A stretch of DNA of 64,000 bases from Paragonimus skrjabini miyazakii (Eukaryota; Platyhelminthes; Trematoda; Plagiorchiida; Troglotrematidae), in assembly GCA_014338405.1 (NCBI GenBank), contig JTDE01001564.1:32562-96561 (forward strand). The letters are read 5' to 3'. Below, in pieces: positions 54,700 through 64,000 of the stretch (positions are counted from its first letter, which is position 1; each line of letters starts with the position of its first letter). The notes under the pieces are model-generated. The model made no database searches. It was not told the DNA's origin and saw only the letters and a program-made list of their open reading frames with translations. The position numbers and the translations under genes are program-made.

Positions 54700-57600
54700 G
54701 TGAGTTATGTACCTGTTCATCAGCGCTTCAAGGAATTTTAATTACCTTGCTCACAGTCAATCTGGAAAAAGCCTATTTAGCCATAAGTGGTTAGACAAAA
54801 GTGAACTTGGGTAGTGGACGTTTGCTAGCTGGATGGGACGTGAAAAAGTGCGATTGTCTCTCCTAAATCACCATACGTGTGCACTGAATGAAGCAAACCC
54901 ACGTTGTTACTTATCTGATTATCGACCGAATAAGTGATCTTCGGTGCATACCGCTCATTCACTAAGCCATTATTTCACTCAATTCAGCATACTTCCATCA
55001 AAGGTGGTGTGGTGACTACCAAAAAGGGAACATTGGTGATCGATTGAAATGCATAAGACGGAACAATAATCCCCGACTTTCCCATAAGGATTTTTATGGA
55101 AGAGGGTTTGTGCAACTTCGAGAGTGGGAGATTTCACGACGTAAACCTTCCACCAGCACAAGACAGTGATGATTTCAATGCATTCAGAAGCTTTTATCTG
55201 ATCAACTGGGAGGAAGAGGCTGGCTGTTCATGTTCATGTTGTCAGTGATTTGGTTCACAAAGCTAATTCCAAGAACATGCGCCGTCGTTATTATCCGACC
55301 TGACTAACCAGACATCCCAAGGAAACAATGCTGTGATCGGCCTATTCATCTGTAAACAGGATTTCAAGTTACTTTACGATAAAAATGGCGTCATTAACGC
55401 GTTTAATTTCTGCCGAATGCGTGGTCTTTCCTCAACCATGAACGGAACTCAGGATATGGCTCACAGTCCGGCACAGCAACGACAGATAGGGCGGGTTTAT
55501 ATGAAAAGCGATTAATGGAAATATGAGAGACATTAGGTGAAGGTCATCTAAACGGTCGACAGAGACAAGCTAGTGCAAGTTTATAAATGTGCACCAAATC
55601 AAGAACGAGAACCGTACGTTTGTTCATGCTAGCTGTTAGGATGCACATCACTTAACGAGGCAGTCAAGACGAATCATCTCATGTCAATCGATCAATCCAG
55701 TCTCGAGTGGATTGGTCTATATCATTCCACTCAACCAATCAGACTGCAACCGGTCATGTATGGTGATCCTTTCGCCTGATATATTACTGAGAGCTCCTAT
55801 GGTCTAACTCTGATTCGTTTGTTTAATAAACAGTACTGTCGCGTGTTCTTCTCCTATTCGGTTTTGGGTCAAACCACTGAGCGTGCAATAAAAAGCTTTG
55901 CTCACTCGTGAGCAAACTAAATTTACGTTTTATGCCAGGTTGGTATTAAAAACCAAGCTGTCCAATTTTTGTTCATGAGTTTATTTATTAATTTACCGTT
56001 TGCTTTATTGAATAGGTTATCTATTAATGACTCTCCCCAACACTGTTTTATTAGTAAACATCACCAAATGTGTGGCGGGTTTAAATCACCGTCCATTTCA
56101 TCACGGGTCTTTCCACTTTATGAAAATCACAGTATCTTACTGCTGTTGTAATTGCATGGATTAAACCATAGTGATTATCAGCCAGCGAGGGAGGTAGTAA
56201 GGTAAACTTAACAAGTTTCTTTGCACGTTTATTCTCTTTTGCGTTGCTAAATGCAAGCAGTTTGTTTCAAAAGTTTTGTGTAAACAGTAATGGAAAAACT
56301 AACTGTAACTTTTAACAGATCAAATCTTTGCAAGCTGTTTAAACTCAGTTAATCAAAAACAGCCATTAGTCAAAAGAAATACACATTCATATGATCGTCA
56401 ATTTAAAACTAATATTGACTAACTGGTTAGCTGGTAAATAACCTGCTTACTTGAATGTTCATCCAACTTGAACAGCAAGAAGATACGTGTTATAGGATGG
56501 GAACGTTTCAATCTTACCGCTTCAATCGCTTAATTAAAAATCCGAGTGAACAGGAGCAGCAGGTTACAGTAAACTGGTAGCACGAATTTCTGCTTTCAAA
56601 CAAGCAGCAGATTGTTTTTATTTTGTTAACAGAACTTCATCGCGTTCGGAGTGTTTTGTCTTAGTGTTACTTGTTAATATAGCAGAAGAGTTGTTTAAAC
56701 CGTTTTCGTGATTTAGTGTTAAAATGTGTTTCGCATTCAACAAACTCTCGTTTTTCCATCCGAATGTTTGGTTGCTTGTCTCATAAATGAAATCAGTCAT
56801 TTCAGAATATATTCTACCATGTTCTGACGCAAACTTCGATCTACTCTACTGACATGGGTGTCAGTGGAGCTGCGAACTAGCCGAATGGTAATGTCGTGGA
56901 CGGAATGGTTGGATAAATGTATAACTGGCGTTTGAGAAACTTGTTTCTATGGCTGTGAAAACAATCCACATTTAGGAGGCTAGATACACAAAGATACGTT
57001 GTGCATTGAAGCACGTGAAGCACAGAAAAATCGCACAATCCCCACGAAATCGCTGTTGAAAAAGACTCACCTCCAAGCCAGTACGCAAGTCGCAGCCTTT
57101 GCAGGTCTTGGTAGTCTGTGAAGTTTTGTAAACTTTCAAGGATATCCGTTCTATAGCAACCTCTAGGTTAGAGATGCTCTCACTTGTGGTAAATCGTTCT
57201 TTGTGCAGGTCATTTCAACTAAGCTGATAAAACTTCTGACAAGATCACGATTCTACGCTCTTGAATCGGAGCCAAAAATCGGCAGTCTCGGCCACCCGAA
57301 ATGACTTTGAGCTAAACTGACGGCCGCGGTGGACCACATCGGTGTCTGGTAAATGAAGTAGATAAGAACCTCAAGTTGTTATTGGATTAAGCCACACAAA
57401 TGACTTTGAAACAGGTGTGTAAAGAAATCATGAGGCCATAAATAAATCAAATCATCCCTCATAGTAATATTGCGTCATAGCACTTTGTCCGAAATCTGTT
57501 TTTCGATCAACTCAGCAAAGACGTCTGTCACTGTTTATCCCCGAAGGGCTACTCCATTCATCGGTTTATCATTGGTTAGAAACGTAAGAGATTAAGATCT

Positions 57601-59574
57601 CTAATCTAATCGAGGGGAGGACATGTGGGAATAATCTGGGCATATTGAGAAACACATAGAACGTAGCGTCTCCTTTTCTCAATAGTAAACGCAGCTCACC
57701 TGAACACGGAGTTGTTTATGTCCTTAAAATGACTTAATCGCGACCTTCTAGCAATCATCAATCGTTAATCAATAAAAGCAAACTTATCAGTGTAGTGTTA
57801 CATTAACCAACCTCAGTGATTTCGCTATGATACTGTTCCTCGTAGTCTTTCCCAACCCGGCCTTCTTGGCTTGATTGAACGTAAACTGCTTGCCTTCATT
57901 GCACTGGCAGATGGTCAGTACATTGGCCCCACTTTTTCAGACTATTGTCAATTAACTTACGGTGTGTACGTGGTTGCGGACACATTCGTAGAATCGAAAC
58001 TGTATCTTAAACAACAGGGAGAAAAATTTTTGTCGGCACTATTTTTATGTTCACTGCTTTGTAGCTTTTCTGTTGTCTCTTTTTACAGTTGATTGAAAAC
58101 CGCACAGAAATGCGGACACCATGGATGAAGTAATGAAGCCTACCAAGTCCCAATGATTAGTCGGACCACTTCAAACGAATCATTTATTCTGGTGCAACAA
58201 CATCCCCATTTGAGGTTCTTAAAGTGGACTTTATACTAGTTTATCTTTATCATGTAGATCAAAAACTTTCCTGGACAACCTCCCCTAATAATTCAGTGTT
58301 TCTTTTTTTTCCAACTCACATGACACACCTTGTTATTTCTGTTAGGTACTTACTGCTAGACAGTTGTGCGCAGTCGGGTCAATAATTAGACGAACAACTG
58401 TGTTAAATTTGACTGCGTTCCAAAAACAGATCGGAGTGTTAAATGAAACAAACATCTTCTTTATCATTTTGTTGAATAAGCATATTTATTCCCCAGATAT
58501 GATCTTTCCGGAGTCTATCTTTCAGTTGTCAGCAATGTTATTTTTACTATAAAATGTGATAAAATGTCTTACAATGTTCGTATATGAATTTGTTATTTTG
58601 TTTTAAAAGATTATGAACCATTTTTGGAAGGTTGTAATCGGTCAGGATTAAAATGAAGTATGGTTCGCATGTCACACCTATCGAAAAATGTGAAAGGCTC
58701 ACATTTTAAAGACCACGACCTTCGAAGTATTCGGCTGGTCACGTGCTATATAACTGGTGAAATAATGCTGATTTGTTAACATTGTTGTGGGATTCGTGGG
58801 GAAATCAAAAAGGCGCAGTGCATACAGATTGCAGGCTAGTCATATTGTTGAATTTCACCAATTATCTCGAGGCCTGCGTATTGAGATATAAAAACCGCGA
58901 TAGACAATCTTAAGAAAGCGTTGACAGCTGTCACAGTTTTCGACTTTATATTGGATATCTGTTGGAGTTTGTGATAGGGGTTGAAACCACCAGACGTTGT
59001 TGACAAATTTTTCACCCCACCTATCGTTGAACGCAAAAGCTAAGGATATATTTTCAGACAAAATTTTGTATTCCGACAAACGGATCAAGTGTCAAACTGA
59101 CGGGTAGATGGTTATCTAAGTAGTAATTGAGAGTAGGCTCACGTAGGGTCTTCGCATTCAGCTTGAAAACTCTCGATAGTACTTCCAATTAAATCTCTTT
59201 ATGGAAGTCAGCAAAAATAGAGAAACCTTGCTTTGTTTTTTTAATGATGGCTTTCCACGGGCATTTCCTAATATTTACTCCCATGACTTGTCAGCCGAAA
59301 CAGCCACGTCCAGCAGAAATCGACTACCTTAGTAAATGTTCAAACAGAACAAAGGATTGGAGAAATGACTAGATAGCTATAACTTACATTAATTTTATGG
59401 GTGTGTTTGAAGTTGATGTCTGCATCAATGAGTCAAATACAAAACTTGAAACAAAAACGTACTCAAATGGGACTTCATGTAGCTTTCAGTGACATGAGAG
59501 TCATAAGATTGCATATTTGACCGATCCCAGAATATTTAATTCATTAACACAATTTTGTAGATTTATAGTGGTTC
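54700..59574. other. No gene recognised; one possible solo LTR
   Basis: Open frames at 55333-55515, 57871-58092 and 58836-59088 (minus) have no recognised motif. A segment from TGTTAGGATG (55637) through two AATAAA motifs (about 55826 and 55888) has LTR-like content, but no matching 3' end was found. Confidence 0.35.
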
Positions 59575-59865
59575 CAGTGGAACACCGTTGACGCGTGATC
59601 GAAACTTTCGCATTCACGTCGGCTTTCCAGTTAGTCTACTTAAAAGGAAACAGTAGATTCGAGTTTTCCACTCACTAGAACATATCATTAGTGTATCTTC
59701 TCATCCGGATCGAGCTTTCGACTCCGACCTTTGTGCTTTTGAGACCAGAGTGGTAACCACAACGCCAGTAACCTAGTAACAGACACGACCGAATGATCGT
59801 ATTCGAACGTTCGACCACAACGTTGTAGGAGTAGTGTTCAGGTTGTGCGATCATTTCGAAAGGCG
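59575..59865 (-). mobile_element. SINE copy S9, old and degraded
   Basis: In reverse it shows body (TTTCGCATTCACGTCGGCTTTCC), a dead ribozyme region (core CTGACGA lost, GAAA kept), the A-box area (GTGGTAACCACAACGCCAGTAACC) and the head (GTTCAGGTTGTGCGATCATTTC). Confidence 0.7.
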
Positions 59866-60596
59866 AATAAACGAAATCGCTCAATTCAATTCAATCCATA
59901 ACCCAGTCATCAGGACTTTTCCACCAGGTTGACGTTATTATTAATACTACTGAAACAACTGAGCATGGTTTGAATGAACATTAGAAGTACGGGGATTTGG
60001 ACTGTTGCCAAACATATGGGCCGCAGTGCAAATTCCAGTTTAAATTCACTAATAAAGATAACTAACACGGCAGCTACCACTCCGGACTAGGGAAATGGTG
60101 TGCAACGACCATACATACATTGTACTGTCAAAAGAAGATATTTTAGAAGGAACGGTTTACATCATAGACTGAGAACAACCTGGCTTACAGTCTCATACAA
60201 ACAAAGGAGTGGAACATTACAAGCTAGCTTACCGCGTATGGTAGTCAGATAAGTCAGTGAAAACCAACTACGAATAGCAAAGAAAAAAAATGAAACTCAG
60301 AAATTAACGAAAACCAGATTAGGTGAAGTGGATTGCCTTTCATCATTAATTATAATATGTTTTCGTAGGAGTTCCACCAAGTCGCTTATAGTGTACAAAG
60401 AAAATATCGTTCTCAGGAGGTGAACATTGAGCTAGACGGACAGGAGCATTCACATAACAGTATCATAGTTGAATTAAGCAGTTGTTAATTTGCGATAGTT
60501 TCAAAATTAGTGAAGTGAACAAAGAAGCTCAGCTCAAACCCAGAGCTAGTTTCGACACAGTAGCAATAACAACCGAACTAAGCAATTCAAGTATTT

Positions 60597-60673
60597 ATCT
60601 GATGAGTAGTAGGAGATTTCGATTTTCATATAGATTGAACATCACCCACAACTGATCGCAGCTGTCGCATTCA
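60597..60673 (-). mobile_element. SINE tail fragment S10
   Basis: CTGATGAGTAGTAGGAG, TTCATATAGATTGAACATC and GATCGCAGCTGTCGCATTC form the family 3' end in reverse. It stops abruptly where the BEL/Pao frame begins. Confidence 0.85.
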
Positions 60674-61468
60674 GTTGTGTTGGTTCATGAGGACAGGCCT
60701 GTACAGAGTAAGGAGGAGGCTAAGCCGTCCTTGTGCGCTGCCACATCCAGTCAAAACGGTGTGTGCCTAGAATTTGTTCCGATACGGTTGGTTGGCCCAG
60801 AGGCGTCAGTGACAACGTATGCCTTTTTGGATAACGGGTCTAACACGACGTTGCTCGATGAATCTTTAGCAAGAGCAATCGGTTTGCAGGGACGGCCCTG
60901 TCAGATAATGTTTCGTACTCTACACGGAACTTGCGCAACACCATGCACCAAAGTGTTAGTTGAATTGCAATTCTTGGATCAAGTGCATTCTATCACAGCA
61001 GGTTCAGTTTATACGGTGAAACAGCTGCCACTGACGCAGACTGACGTCGTCCATCAGTCTGAGGTAGATAAATGGGCTCACATAAGGAACCTTTCGTTTG
61101 ATAACTTAACTGAAAACGGCGTAGGGATTCTAATAGGATGCGACGTCTCTGAAGCACACTGGATACTGGAACAGAGACTGGGAAGTGGCAGTGAGCCTTA
61201 TGCGAGTAAGACCATCTTCGGTTGGAGTCTAAGAGGTCCGTGTTGTACCATACCCCAGAGCGAGCATTGTGTAAATCTAGTCGAATCACGTCAGGTCTCG
61301 CTGGATGACATACGAAGGATGTGTGAGTTGGATTTTACCGACGGAAGCACTTCGGAGGACAAAGAGATTTCTGTAGAGGACAAACAAGCGTTAGCTATGA
61401 CTGAAAATAGTGTAATATTTTAAGATGGTCACTATTAGATGGACTTGCCGTGGGGAGAAGATAGATGG
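60674..61468 (+). mobile_element. BEL/Pao retrotransposon fragment, protease region
   Basis: An open frame of 248 codons (60677-61423) encodes the aspartic protease and spacer of a BEL/Pao polyprotein. Motifs: VPIRLVGPEASVTTYAFLDN, the active-site DNGSNTTLL, MFRTLHGTCATP, GILIGCDVSEAHWILEQR, KTIFGWSLRGP and ISVEDKQALAMTENSV. After a frameshift and stop the family continues as DGHY then MDLPWGEDRW (about 61423-61466) and is cut off by SINE S11. The schistosome BEL elements (Sinbad type) have this layout. There is no natural start codon: the frame opens inside the adjacent SINE piece. Reverse transcriptase and integrase are absent. Confidence 0.88.
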
Positions 61469-61600
61469 GTATCGATTGGAGTTAACAGACAGTAATTGTG
61501 TCTCCTCTCGAGGCGATCGGGAAAAACTGACCATTACTCACAAGCGAAAGTGGATGAGCGTTCTCATATGATAATTCCGTCGTGCCTAACGTGAAGTCAA

Positions 61601-61655
61601 TGGCGCAGTGGTAATCACGGTTGCCTCATGAACAGCATGTCCGTGGTTCAAGTCC
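61601..61655 (+). promoter_or_regulatory. RNA polymerase III internal promoter (A and B boxes) of SINE S11
   Basis: TGGCGCAGTGG fits the A-box consensus and GGTTCAAGTCC fits the B box, 33 bp apart as in tRNA genes. The hammerhead lies 18 bp further on, so a Pol III transcript would include it. Confidence 0.75.
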
Positions 61656-61673
61656 CGGCAGTGGCGATGATAT

Positions 61674-61718
61674 GCCCTACTGACGAGCTCTAATGAGAGC
61701 GTAACTCGATTCTAGTGC
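61674..61718 (+). ncRNA. Hammerhead in SINE S11, core mutated
   Basis: GCCCTA, CTGACGA, GCTCT-AATG-AGAGC (5 of 5 pairs), then GTAA in place of GAAA, ending TAGTGC. The A-to-T change in the core should block cleavage. Confidence 0.7.
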
Positions 61719-61989
61719 TTCTTTTCGAAAGGGGCCGACTGGAACGTCTATGGGAATGCGACAGCTGCGATCAATTGTGGGTGATGTTCAATCTATAAGT
61801 ATTTATCTCTCGAGCGCAATTATACAGTTTATTATCAGCAATGTAATAAAACAACAGTAATGAGAAGTAGGTTTGGTGATAATCGCCACATCCACCACAG
61901 TTTAAGTGGGGGTCAGGATTGTTGTAGTTTCTGTGTTGTTTATTTCCCAGACGTTCAGGCAGTCGCAACTGTGGTGATTCCTTCCCAAC

Positions 61990-63570
61990 AACATCTTCAA
62001 CCAAAGGATTCCAACCGGGATAGACTCAGAAACATTGGTATCAGTAATAGGCATTGCAGGGGTAAAAACAGGTCAATTATAGACAGGTTGATCGATGTGT
62101 CTATCATGGACAGATCCGCCATCTAAATCGAGTATGCAACACATTCGAGTACCCAGGTTATTGAGCATAATTCCTCGGGATGATCGGTGATACATAACTT
62201 CGGCTGATTCCAAACTAAGCATGTTGGTTCGGGGAACACGGTTTCTGAATAGCTTAGCTGGACTGCTGCCGCTTGTTGAGTGATCAGACTTTCGATACTG
62301 CATCAAAGAGTTATCCACACGATTCTCCGGTTCTTCAAAATTAGTCGGGCTGATAGACTTGATCGCACATTCCAGAATACGCACAAAATTCTCGGCGGCA
62401 TCGTTGGATTGAGGATATCCCGGTGCAGTGAGCAGATGTCGACATCCTACTTTCTTCAGACAGTCTTCAAACGTCGGCACAGTGAAATGAGTACCATCGT
62501 CAATGACCAACGCAGATCACACTCCTCCCCGACTAAACGTGTTTTGCAATGCAATCAGAGTGAAATCCACAGTTGTTAACGACGTAAAATAGACTTCCGG
62601 ATGACGTGAATATGAAGCGAGGATAATCAAGGCATAGTATTTATCCAAGAATGGACCACAATAGTCGGCATGCATTCGTTGTCAGGTTTCACAAGTTATT
62701 GGTCAAGGTGTCCATGTTGATGGTCGCGATCGCGCTTTGTGCACACACTGAACACAACCTCTGGAAATGTCACATAAGTCAGTATTCAATTCTGGCCACC
62801 AACAAGTCAGACGAGCCAATGATTCCATCTTTTCAATTCCCAAATGACCGGAGTGTAAATCATCTAGTACCGCGGATCGTAATGCGGGAGAAATAAAAAT
62901 CCTATCATCAGGACACAGTAATTCATCGGGAGTAACAGAGAGTTCATCTCGAGGTCTGTAGAATTCAAGAAATCTTCGTCGAATATCGCAGTTCCAACCA
63001 ATATGTAATGAAGTAAAAATTACATGGTAACATTTTCCGGTGTCATTAGTCAAATCAGAACGAGAAACTGGAAGTGGCTGAATTAATAAACAGTCTGAGT
63101 CACCAACCTCTCCGAAGTCAGCATACCGAGATAAATAGTCAGCATGAGGAACGGATTTCGCACTGCGACGCTGGATGTTATAAGAGTACGCAGTCAAAGT
63201 AACACTCCATCGCCGAACCATGGCAGCAGAAGGCTTAGCAAGGGATTTAGTGGGATTGTAAATTAATTTAAGAGCTTCATGAACAGTAGCTATAGTGAAC
63301 TAAGCATCGAACAGGTATTTGTGGAGTTTGATGATCGCCCAGTAAGCCGTTAGTGCTTCTTTCTGTGTTTGCGCATATCCACACTCTGCTGAACTGAGCC
63401 GTCTAGAGATGCAAATAACAGGATGGCCCTCTTGTTCTAGCACGGCTCCAATACCCGTTGTTGATGCATCAGTGATCAGTGTTTATGGCAATTTTGGAAA
63501 GAACGTACGTAATACTGCAAGGGAAGGCAGGAACTTCAACAGAACACATAGAGTTTGTTCATAAATCCTA
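61990..63570 (-). mobile_element. Gypsy (mag-type) pol remnant: RT end, RNase H, integrase
   Basis: The minus strand gives, in order, the end of RT (about 63570-63490), RNase H (LITDASTTGIGAVLEQEGHP near 63470, RRLSSAECGYAQTQKEALTA near 63390, and VPHADYLSRY near 63140), the integrase zinc domain (DDLHSGHLGIEKMESLA and CDISRGCVQC near 62850-62750) and the catalytic core (VIDDGTHFTVPTFEDCLK near 62500, SNDAAENFVRILE near 62400). The first core acid is not clear. The AAENFVR-type third block suggests the mag lineage. The frame 62703-63221 is intact over 172 codons, but stops lie elsewhere. No LTR was found, and gag and protease are missing, so it is a truncated copy of a family distinct from the CsRn1-like one at 13.7 kb. 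Confidence 0.85.
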
Positions 63571-63679
63571 ATCGGCCAACCGCATTCTTTAAAATCCTAA
63601 AGAGATCAGCCATGAGTAATAAAAGTTGTACAGAGCAGAAAAGATAACAACGGCAATTGATAAGTCTTCTTCATGTCGA

Positions 63680-63900
63680 TGTTTGGGCTCCTGTTTTCGA
63701 TTTCCATCAACAACCTACTAGATCAGTTGAAGTCACCTGCCTTCATCATTGCTTATGACATGAAGTTATGGATTTTCTTCTCGTCCGACGAGGGTGGTGA
63801 AGTGTTGCAACAGGACTTGGACACGATATCAAAATGCATAACTCAATGAACCCTATCTCTCAACCCCATAGAAATGCCCTTTTACGTATCTAAAAGAGTT
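63680..63900 (+). mobile_element. CR1/Jockey-like LINE RT fragment
   Basis: One frame reads FSISINNLLDQLKSPAFIIA, then YDMKLWIFFSSDEGGEVLQQ, then DLDTISKCIT. This matches the FxxxINDLP...YADDxKLW...LQxDLxxLxxW block of CR1/Jockey reverse transcriptases, with the catalytic box changed to AYDM. Flanks do not continue the domain clearly. Confidence 0.6.
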
Positions 63901-64000
63901 CACGGAGGTTAGGGCATGTCATGTTGGCGGGCACTCGTTAACGTAGTCTGGTGTAACGTTTTCCACACTATTTTCTATTTCAAAATTCTGATTGTTATAC

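Larger units (their letters stand above)
61469..61797 (+). mobile_element. SINE copy S11, full length, with Pol III promoter and dead hammerhead
   Basis: Complete unit: head ATCGATTGGAGTTAACAGAC, GGCGATCGGG, A box TGGCGCAGTGG (61601-61611), B box GGTTCAAGTCC (61645-61655), hammerhead region, body GGGGCCGACTGGAACG, and end GTGGGTGATGTTCAATCTAT. This is the best reference copy in the window. The tRNA-like part identifies it as a tRNA-derived SINE. Confidence 0.92.

Noticed and set aside
60597..60673. Hammerhead core suggested by CTGATGAG at the SINE tail (reverse copies)
   Set aside because: No GAAA follows at the required distance; it is simply the family tail sequence.

Overview
The window is AT-rich eukaryotic DNA with sparse short exons, long introns and many decayed retroelements. 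The combination points to a parasitic flatworm, most likely a digenean (schistosome-like) trematode. It contains a CsRn1-type Gypsy element with a Cys/His-rich gag, an RTE-type LINE like the schistosome SR2 group, CR1/Jockey-type LINEs, a Penelope-like element, a BEL/Pao fragment, and a tRNA-derived SINE carrying a hammerhead ribozyme like the schistosome Sm-alpha repeats. It also has a protein gene with 34-46 nt introns at its 5' end and kilobase introns further 3', an intron-size pattern known from schistosomes. The species itself cannot be read from the sequence.

Layout. 1-1482 is a broken CR1/Jockey LINE. 1.5-13.6 kb has no gene I can recognise apart from a possible decayed exon at 8.2-8.6 kb. 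It holds two large inverted repeats (5801-6199 and 6949-7840), the first with a complete-core hammerhead ribozyme in each arm, and a 100-N gap. 13.67-18.36 kb is a decayed Gypsy element ending in a 405-bp 3' LTR. From 19,778 a plus-strand HSP110/HSPA4-like chaperone gene starts: six exons (378 codons) covering the whole nucleotide-binding domain lie within 1.33 kb. A seventh exon lies at 23.8 kb and candidate small exons follow as far as 54.7 kb, four of them exactly 45 nt and flanked by good splice sites.

The long introns are filled with mobile DNA: SINE copies, several as head-to-head pairs or running from one unit into the next; a minus-strand RTE LINE (31.1-33.1 kb); a minus-strand Tc1/mariner-like transposase split by a SINE with a visible target-site duplication (38.9-40.1 kb); a minus-strand Penelope-like element (40.56-42.2 kb); a three-copy unclassified repeat; and another minus-strand LINE end (50.9-51.4 kb). 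The right end carries a BEL/Pao protease-region fragment bracketed by SINE pieces (60.6-61.8 kb), a minus-strand mag-type Gypsy pol remnant (62.0-63.57 kb) and a CR1-like RT fragment (63.68-63.9 kb).

The strongest signal of unusual biology is the ribozyme-bearing repeat system. One family couples a Pol III A/B-box promoter to a type I hammerhead. A second, structurally different hammerhead sits in divergent orientation in the arms of a foldback. The chaperone gene is also odd: it has lost two of the signature glycine/acid motifs of its ATPase domain and seems to continue through symmetric micro-exons.

No database search was possible; homology calls rest on recognised motifs, and candidate small exons rest on splice signals and open phase only.
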